From positions 38,904,659 to 38,968,658 of the forward strand of contig CM049313.1 of assembly GCA_026874595.1 (NCBI GenBank): a stretch of DNA of 64,000 nt, in the 5' to 3' direction. Position numbers and translations under genes: made by a program. Position 1 is the first letter of the stretch, and each line of letters opens with the position of its first letter. Below the pieces are notes generated by a model. It was not told the DNA's origin. It searched no databases and saw nothing but the letters and a program-made list of their open reading frames with translations. Shown here piece by piece: positions 52,101 to 61,100 of this stretch. This DNA comes from Sipunculus nudus. Taxonomy: Eukaryota; Annelida; Sipuncula; Golfingiida; Sipunculidae.

Positions 52101-55100
52101 CGTAATTACAACTGGAGAACCGAAATTATGACCGTTTATCCGTAATTTTGAAAATCTGGAAATATAAAAATAATATTTATTCAATAAGAAGAACTGATAA
52201 TGGCTCGTGTATTTACTCCCGGTCGGTCCTGACTAATTATGAATGCATCACCGGTTCGTTTCTGCAGGTGTGACAACGCCTAATTACCCAAGTTGTACAC
52301 ACGCAGCTTGGGCTTGTACTCATTTGAGCAGTTATAGATGTGAAAACTACCACCGGCCGAGTCCCCTAATTAACCTTGTGTCCTGCAATGTCGAGTTGTT
52401 CACACCTGCAAATCATCCGGCCATGAGAGTGAGTAAATTTTGAGCTGATAATGTCGGACTCTGATACGCTCGAACTTGTACTCATCTGAGCAGTTTAACA
52501 GTGCAGGCAAATCTATCTTCTATATAAGCTATACCATGACACGCAAGTTCATTCACAATTTAGCAAATCTTCACCATGACAACACAGCACTCAAGTTTCA
52601 TGTCAGATGGAGTCAGGGTCTCGCAAGCGCAAACGCCATGTCCTGTCACTTGAAGACAAGCTCAGCATTCTGGAGAGACTTGATTGAGGCACCAAGGCAG
52701 CTGAGCTGGCCAGAGAGTTCAATGTTGGCAGATCTACTATTAGTGACATCAAGAACAGGGGTCAGAAGCTAAAGGATTTCAAGGGCCAGATGCCAGACAC
52801 GCATGCTTCCTAGAGACGAAAGACGATGCGCACGGCGTCTGATGACAAGCTGGATGCGGCCGTATACACATGGTTTCTGCAGGAACGTTCCAAAGGCAGC
52901 CCCATCTCCGGTCCAATCCTGATGGAAAAGGCAGCGATGTACAACAAGTCGATGCATGGCTCTGACAGTACATTTTTGGCGTCAAGTGGGTGGCTCAAGC
53001 GGTTCAAGGAACGTCATGGCATCCGGCAGCTTGAGATTTAGGGCGAGGCCTTGTCAGCGGACACCAGCCACATCGACGAATTCCGATCCCACGTGCGTGA
53101 ATTGCAAGAACGGGAAGGTTTGAGAGACTGTCAAGTGTACAACGCTGACTAGACAGGTCTCTACTGGAAGGTTTTGCCTGACAAAACCCTAGCTGATGCG
53201 TCCGAGAAATGTGCTCCTGGACATAAGGTGTCAAAAGAGCGGATTACTGCTCTGTTGTGCACCAACGCAACCGGTGAACACAAAGTGCGCCCCCTGGTGA
53301 TCGGGAAGTCAACTAAACCAAGGTGTTTCAAGCACGTGAACATGGACTCCCTGCCTGTGGCGTATTGGGCTCAGAAAAACGCGTGGATGAGCCTGATCTT
53401 CACATATTGGTTACACCAGGAATTCGTCCCGTCCGTCCGTCAGTATGCCAGGGAGAGTCTGAAGCAGACGCCAGCACGGGCATTACTTCTTGTGGACAAC
53501 TGCCCCGCCCATCCCATTGAAGATGAACTGCGGACTAGTGACGGGAACATATGGTGTATCTTCCTGCCGAAGAACTGCACCAGCAAGATACAGCCCTGTG
53601 ATGCTGGCATCATAGAATGAACAAAACGATATTATCGTAAATGCTTGCTGTCATCCTTGCTTGCAGACTGCGTCGACAACAGCTTGTCCATCATAGAACG
53701 GATGCGCGGTTTCAACCTGCGTGATGCCATCAACCTGTTAGGTGATGCCTGGAATGACCTGAGACAGTCTACAATCCACAAGTGCTGGAAGAATTCCCTT
53801 TTTCTGGAGCTTAAATCTCCTGCTGGTGCTCAGCCCCCAGCTGATGCCGATGAGGTGGAATCACCGACAGACATTCAGGTCAGCTCAGTTGCCAAGGCGG
53901 TGGACTCGGACTACAGTGAACTGATAGTTGCTGACTGGCTCCACTGTGATGGTGATCTACCAACTGCTGCAATGCTGACAGACGAGGAGATTGTGCAGTC
54001 AGTCACTCAAGAAGCTGCTCCCGAGACATCTGATAATGAGGAAGACACATCAGCCCCCATGAAGCCCCCACCCACAGCTTCAGAGGCATTTGTTCATGTC
54101 GAAGGTGTTCTTTCGTGGTTAGAGAGCCTACCGAAGGCCGACCCGCTTCACTTGAGTGTGCTACGCTACATCAGAAATCAGGCAGGCGGTTATCGTTCCA
54201 AGCAGTCTGATATCCGCAGTTATTTTAACTGATTTTATGATGTGACTTTCTCGATGCATGTGATCCGCCGAACCCCATGTTCATCAGTTTTCATGTGATA
54301 TTTGTGTGATATTTCTGCACTATTGTTGTAAATAAACTGTGCATTCATATAAAACTATTTTTTATATTTTGTCAATTTCTACATCGCAGCAAGTAATGAA
54401 TGAGTCTCACAAGCACATTTAGTTTAACTGTCTGCACATAGGGGGCGGCACCGAGGGCGGTAAATCTATCATGGCGGATATCCACACGTTCAGCGAAAGA
54501 TTAACTGGTACATGTACTTTACTGACAAAAAATCTTAATAAAGTAATTAAAGATATTATAATAGCTTGATTGAAATTTTGATTTGATAGTAAAAAGGTAT
54601 TTATAACACATTATTCCGTTCTGTTCACGTTTTTTATAACTCTAAAAGCTAACCGAAGTCCGTGACACCGTACCACCATTTAGTAGTAATACCGGGATGA
54701 CAACATCGATGAAACGATTTTATTTTACAGATGTTCGTTCATCCGAACGTTCGTTTATCCGAACAAAACCCGTGTCCCCCGAGATGTTCGGATGAACGGC
54801 GCTCCACTGTACAAGAAAACAAAAAAAATAGAGATGGTCTACAAAATAAGTTATTGTGAATATCCCTGACCTATGACCTTGGCCTTTTGCCCACATATCA
54901 ACTGGATTCTTTCTAAATGATGGGTAACTACTAACCACTTACATCTGGCCGGGTGTAATTACTTGGCAACCAATGAGTGAATAACTTAGACCTGCAACCT
55001 TTAACCTCCTGACCAGCTGACCTCAAAATCAATTAGTTATTTCTTCATGCAAAAAGACCCATAAATATGAAGTTTGAATCAAATTCAGTGATGCATAGAT

Positions 55101-58100
55101 GTGGCATATGTGAAAGACTGAAGGTTTGGGTTGAACAGTTTCACTTGAAATATGTTCACAAGCATTTAGAACAATATTGTGACCTTGACCTTTTGAACTC
55201 AATATCAATAGGCTTCTTCTCCTATTGGTAGGTAAGCCATAAATGACAGATGGAAAGTATTGATTGAAAAGTTTGCTGAAAATGACTCCAGGCAAGAAGA
55301 GGGTGCTGTGAACTTGACCTTTGACCTCAAAATCAACAGGTCTTTTCCCCTGTTGGCAGAGAAGCGATATCAGTGCTGAAAGGTTTGGATTGAAAGGTCT
55401 AGCTTGAAATGTGTCCAAAACCTTTTCAAAGAAGTGGATCCTGTGACCCTGACCTTTGACCTTGTGACCTCAACATCTATAGGATTCTTCTCCCACTTAG
55501 TAGGTGAGCTACATGTGAAAGATCAAAGAATTGGGATGAAAGGTTTGGCTTAAAATGCATCCTGAGGCTTTGCAAAGAAGTTTGTTCTGTGACCTTGACC
55601 TTTGACCTTGTGACCTCAAAATAATTATGGTTCTTCCCCTGTTGGTAGGTGAGCTGTATGTGAAAGATGGAAGGTTTGGGATGAAAATTTTGGCTAAAAG
55701 AATTATTTCTGGGGGTGCAAACACACCCCATAACTTCAAGAATATAGGTCGCAGTGACCTAATTTCAGGTTTGCAAGGAGATCTTTTTAGAACCTCTAAG
55801 ACTGCATAGGGTTCATGGCCCTAGCCCCTATGGTTACGATTAGTGCCCTGCTAACAGACGGACGGCTGGCCGGACAGCCGGACGGATGACCAGACGGACA
55901 GACGGAAGGACGCCGGACAAAGACCCATCGCTATAGCCCAGCATGACTAAAAGTCAGCTGAGCTAAAAATGCTAACATCTGGCAGGACCTTTCCATACCA
56001 CGCATGGTTTATGCGTGAGAGTTTGTTAGATAATCAACTCACTTGCATGCCTCGTCCTTCAGCTCAGACTTGGTGGAGAGTCCAGATGGCACCTCCTGCT
56101 TGAAGTGGGCCACCTTTTCGTTCAGCGTGGTAGAACACTGCTTGCCCTTGTCTGCCAGAATGGGCTTGCTCAGACACTCTCTGTTGTTCATGTATTCTGT
56201 GGAAACATATCTGAGACTGACCTCTGTATGCTAATGATTCATGCTATTGTCGTCAAAACCCATAAAATTTCTAGCTGTTGTCACCAATAAGTCTGGTGAC
56301 CTCTGACCTTATTAAATCTGTGTGGATTATGCCAAGAATTGAAATCAGGTGAGAAACTTTATAAGTTAATATTTTTTAACGAGATTCAAAAAGCCCATCA
56401 AATTCTTGGAAATTCATCACAGCTACACCATGTGACCTCTGACTTTAATTAATATGGCTGGATTTTTTCAGAGGAATGTCGTATATTGGTCAGTATTTAT
56501 AGTGAGTTTAGTCAAAAGTCTATCATTTTCCTGATAAGTTATGACAGAAACACCACACAGAAACCGGTTTTTAGGACTTACTGTTGTATCCATCTCCACA
56601 CATGTACTTAAACCCATCACAGATGCCTTGGAAGAGAGCACGAACCACAAGTTGACAGTCATCGATAATCGGCTCCCAGCATCTCTCCACAGTCTTGATG
56701 TCACTGAAGAAATAACCATTCTATTCACAAAGTTGTGTATTATAAACCAATCATTCATTCTTTTTATGACTGTTTACCACTCTGGTACATTATACTGAGA
56801 TGAACAGTATGAGATGAGAGTCTACTGATCAGCTATGGAAGTCTAAATCAGGATACAAATGTTTTCATCATATTTGACAACACCTGACTGCTTACAAGTG
56901 CAGTTTAACTTAATATAATACAGACCAACCACTTACTTTACATCAACATCCATCATGTAAGATAAAATATTGCTAAATCTTAAGCCTCCGTCACAACCAG
57001 GATACGGTTGCCATACGGCGGGTGATTTTGGCTATTCCCTGCGGTTGACGTACGGCAACAGTGCATTTTTCAAAGGCCACAGGAACTCCACAACTACCTT
57101 ACCTGACATCATTAGTGCAAGCACTTAAGTTGATGCAGATGCAACGGGCTCTATATGGGCACCTTATAATAAACGTATGGATGCCCTTGCTATTTTTAAC
57201 GCCTACTTGGCTACCCGAGAGACATCGGTGTACCTGCGGCTATTGTAAGGGGCCTCTACAGCTTCCGCAAGGTTAGCTTGCAGCATCCGCAGGGTTAGCT
57301 TACTTTACCATGCAATGACCTGAGAATGAGGAAGACACCTTGCTGTTCCCGCACATCTGCCCCATAAGTATTCCGGTGGTTTAAAAAAAAAAATTATGAT
57401 GGTCACCACAGGGATTTACAATTGGTTTGTGCATTCAAATGTTTCCTTCTGTGTTAAATCCAGACTCACTGCCTAATGTTAAGATCATCAGCTGTGTATG
57501 GCATTATTCTTGTTTCAATGTGTGGCCATTTTCATGCCATTTTCAGCATAAAAATTGTTAAGACTAAGCAAGCCCTGTTGGTCTAATCAGAATGCATTCC
57601 GATTTGGTTTTTCACAGCCAGTATATTCTATAATAATTCAATCAATTTAAGTTATTCAATTGTGAAATTACAGGTGCCCGAATCTCTACCTTAAGCAATC
57701 AGGAAAATCGCATTCATGTTCATGTTTAATTGACCTATCCATGAACTCTATGCGACCTTAATCGCATATTCATTCAATGAATAAACATTAGCATGGAACT
57801 AAGAAGCAACCAATCATGTGACCTTAAACATTGTAAAGCCTCAATCATCTGACAAAAATATATTTTGCATAATTTGACAGAGCTCTGTCAAACAGAACAC
57901 GTGTAGTCTGTAAATATAATAGTATACTATCAGTACCCATGTCGGCATGTTTTCCGGGATATTTTATTATACAAATGAGACAGTGTAAAAAGTTTCTAGG
58001 CTATAGGTTGCGGGAGCCATTCCTACAACTACCGATTGAATAATAATGTCTTACCTGGCACATAATTCGTATGGGACAAATAATCCAATATATTGCAACA

Positions 58101-61100
58101 CAGTTCATATATGACTGCGATATAGTAAACAATGGTCAGGTGATACCAGTTGATGACGTCAGTCAATATTACGTCATGCACCATCGCCCTTTGTGACGTC
58201 ATTATTATGTTATAATCAGTTCTTGCTACCATCAGCATGGAAGTCCATATGTGTAGGAGCATTTGGGGCTCATTATGATAATACGTTAAAAGGGCGGAGC
58301 ATTTGGGTTGTGGTGGATAGGTCAATTGTGCCTGCATGTATATGGATTATAGAAATGTTTGAATCAAACCACTACAGAATTGATTTTATTCAGTTTAATT
58401 GCAGATGTGCATGCTTACACTTTCATACACCACTCAACATTGTTAAAGTCCTACCTGCAAACTTGTGCCATTTCTTGTTCACTGTGATAGACAAACAGTT
58501 CCTGGGACTTCCTGTTTTTGTACTTCTGAAAGACAGTGTTGTCCATGCAGCTGTTCAGTGCATACTCACTGCAGTAGCCATGGACATTCACAGCTGCAAT
58601 CAGAGAAATCAAATTATCATTAAGAAGCTGATCTCACAAGTTGTTGTGTGCATTCATAGATTTTACCAATAAGGGTATGCAAAAAGACACACTTAAGCAA
58701 AATGATCACTGAAGCTTTTGAAGTAAAACACAGTAATTTCCTAGTCTTAGCAGTTAATTTCTAAATCATCTTCACTGACTGAAAGTGTTATAAAGTGACT
58801 GATGATCAATTGTTTATCCGTTATTCATGAAACACATGAAAATAAAGAAAATGCATGCATCCCGGCTGATTATAAAATAAACACAAACAAGCAAATTCGT
58901 GGGATTTACGTCCCCCACCTTGTTTTAATTTTCCCCTAAGATCTACACATCATAGTGGCTGTGTTTTAGTTTTCATATTGCCCACATAGTCTCCCAATGT
59001 CATAATTTTTTATGTGAATTGGAAAGAAAGGGGAACATTTTTGTTTTTGAGCTGGTAATAATAAATTTTCAGACAGACACTCCAAAACCAATCCCTACCT
59101 AGGTATGCATGAGAGCAATCACTGACCCAAATTTGAATGAAATCAGATAATATTAAGAAAGTTATCATACATAAACGAAAATCTGACAGACAGACAGAAG
59201 GACACAGACCGGCAGACAGACAAACCAAAATCAATGTCCCCCATTCTGATGAAGCTGAGGACAATAACATAATATTTGGATAATGAAGATGTGTAAGGTT
59301 AGGGTTACAACCAGGTTGTTAACACTATTTAGTCCTATGATGAAGTTTTAATTTTAACATCGGCTGCTACTTGATTCCTGATTTCAATGTCTTTTTGAAC
59401 AGAATTAAAAATTTTTTCACAAGATAATGACCTCCTTGCATATGCATACTGCAAAAATAATCCTTGTGACCACTGATTACACAATACAAATACTAGATGT
59501 AATTGGACAATGGTCCTCAGGGGGCCCTGCAGAGTGCATTAGTGTATGAGTGAAACATTTCTCAAACTGACTTGTTGATGAAAACATATTTTTTGCATGA
59601 AAAAAAAATCACTGATTGTGCTCTGGCAGCCACATTGAATTTTTGAAGGGTCTGAAAATGGATAGGGATGGAGCTCTCCTTGCAATTAGTATCAATCTTC
59701 CCTATGAACTGCAGAACCATGAAACAATCTCTTTGGGATATCATGCGCGAAAGAAAATCACCGATTGTGCTCTGGCAGCCATATCAAATTTTCCGGGTCT
59801 GAAATTCAATAGGGACAATGCCATCTTAGGCACCAATCATCCCTGTGGATTTGAGAAAGATCCATCTTATTCTCTTTGGGATATCTTGTGTGAAAGAAAG
59901 TCAATGACAGACGCACATTCACTGCTTATAGTATATTTTTCTGAGATTGTCTATGATATGAATATTCATTACCATTCTTTGTACAATATACTGTTATCTC
60001 TGACAATCCAACATGCTGGGCTTATTTAACCATAGCTCCATCAGGTGGCACAGTGTTATACTTTACCCTTGGTTTGTTTGTCTGTCAGCAGCTTTACACT
60101 TTACCATTTTGATGATATTTTGTGAAGGTTTATAAATGATTTAAACAGAGTAACAATCCATAAAATTTTCAAGGATATCAGGATCACAGTTCACCATATA
60201 ATAAATGTTTAAATGATGTAATAATAAACCATTGTAGCACATACAAATTTTTTGTCCCAGCAAAGCCTGGGCAGAGGCATTTACATGTACTACTATCAGG
60301 TTTGTTCCAGTACACCGGCGATACCAGTGGCATGGAAAGAACAGGGAAAGTTGGACTAGGATGCTGGAGGGGTGATGTAGGCTGCAACAACACAATCTAG
60401 TTATCTATGATATCATATCATACAAAACATACTTTTAAAAAGAAGAATGCCACACAAAGCCTGCTTTGTACAGACTGTATTGTAGGCAAAACAAGTGACC
60501 CATGGGTCATGACGCTCAGCTGACTGGGAAGAGATTTGCAAAAGGAAATTTTATCATCTGAATGGCAGTATATAACCATTCAACTGAAGCATCAAACAGA
60601 TTAACCAACAGGCTGAGATTGTGTCTGTATTAATATATCTCAAAAATAGAGAAAAAATGCGTAAACTTTAAAAAAAATACAGGTGGCTCCACCAGTCTGC
60701 AGAAACTAATAAAAACACTTAATGGTCAATATTCATGCAAAGAAGCATGGTGGTCTCTGGATTAGTTGTTCAGATACTTCAGCTTTTGTATCAAGTTTTC
60801 CATTATTCTGAAGGATACTTTGGAGTCCTATAGCTTGAAGAATATGGGTAACAGAGACCTAATTTCAGGTTTCCATAGACACTTTTCATGGGCCTCCTTG
60901 CATGACAAGAATGAAGATTCTAGGTCCAGTTGTTACCATTTGTACCCTGTTGACAGATAACCACATCTTTAAAGGTCTAAAAAATAGAGAAAATAATTCG
61001 TAAAAATTTGAAAAAAATAGAGGTGGCACACCCAGTCTGCTAAAACTGATGGAACATGTCATGATCAATATGTATGCCAAAAATCATGACCATCAGTGTT

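Noticed and set aside
53161-53343. Minus-strand and other-frame ORFs over the Tigger transposase
   Set aside because: Shadows of the GC-richer transposase frame.
58193-58672. 159-codon plus-strand ORF
   Set aside because: It overlaps the second coding exon in antisense and the duplicated CRE block; no domain.
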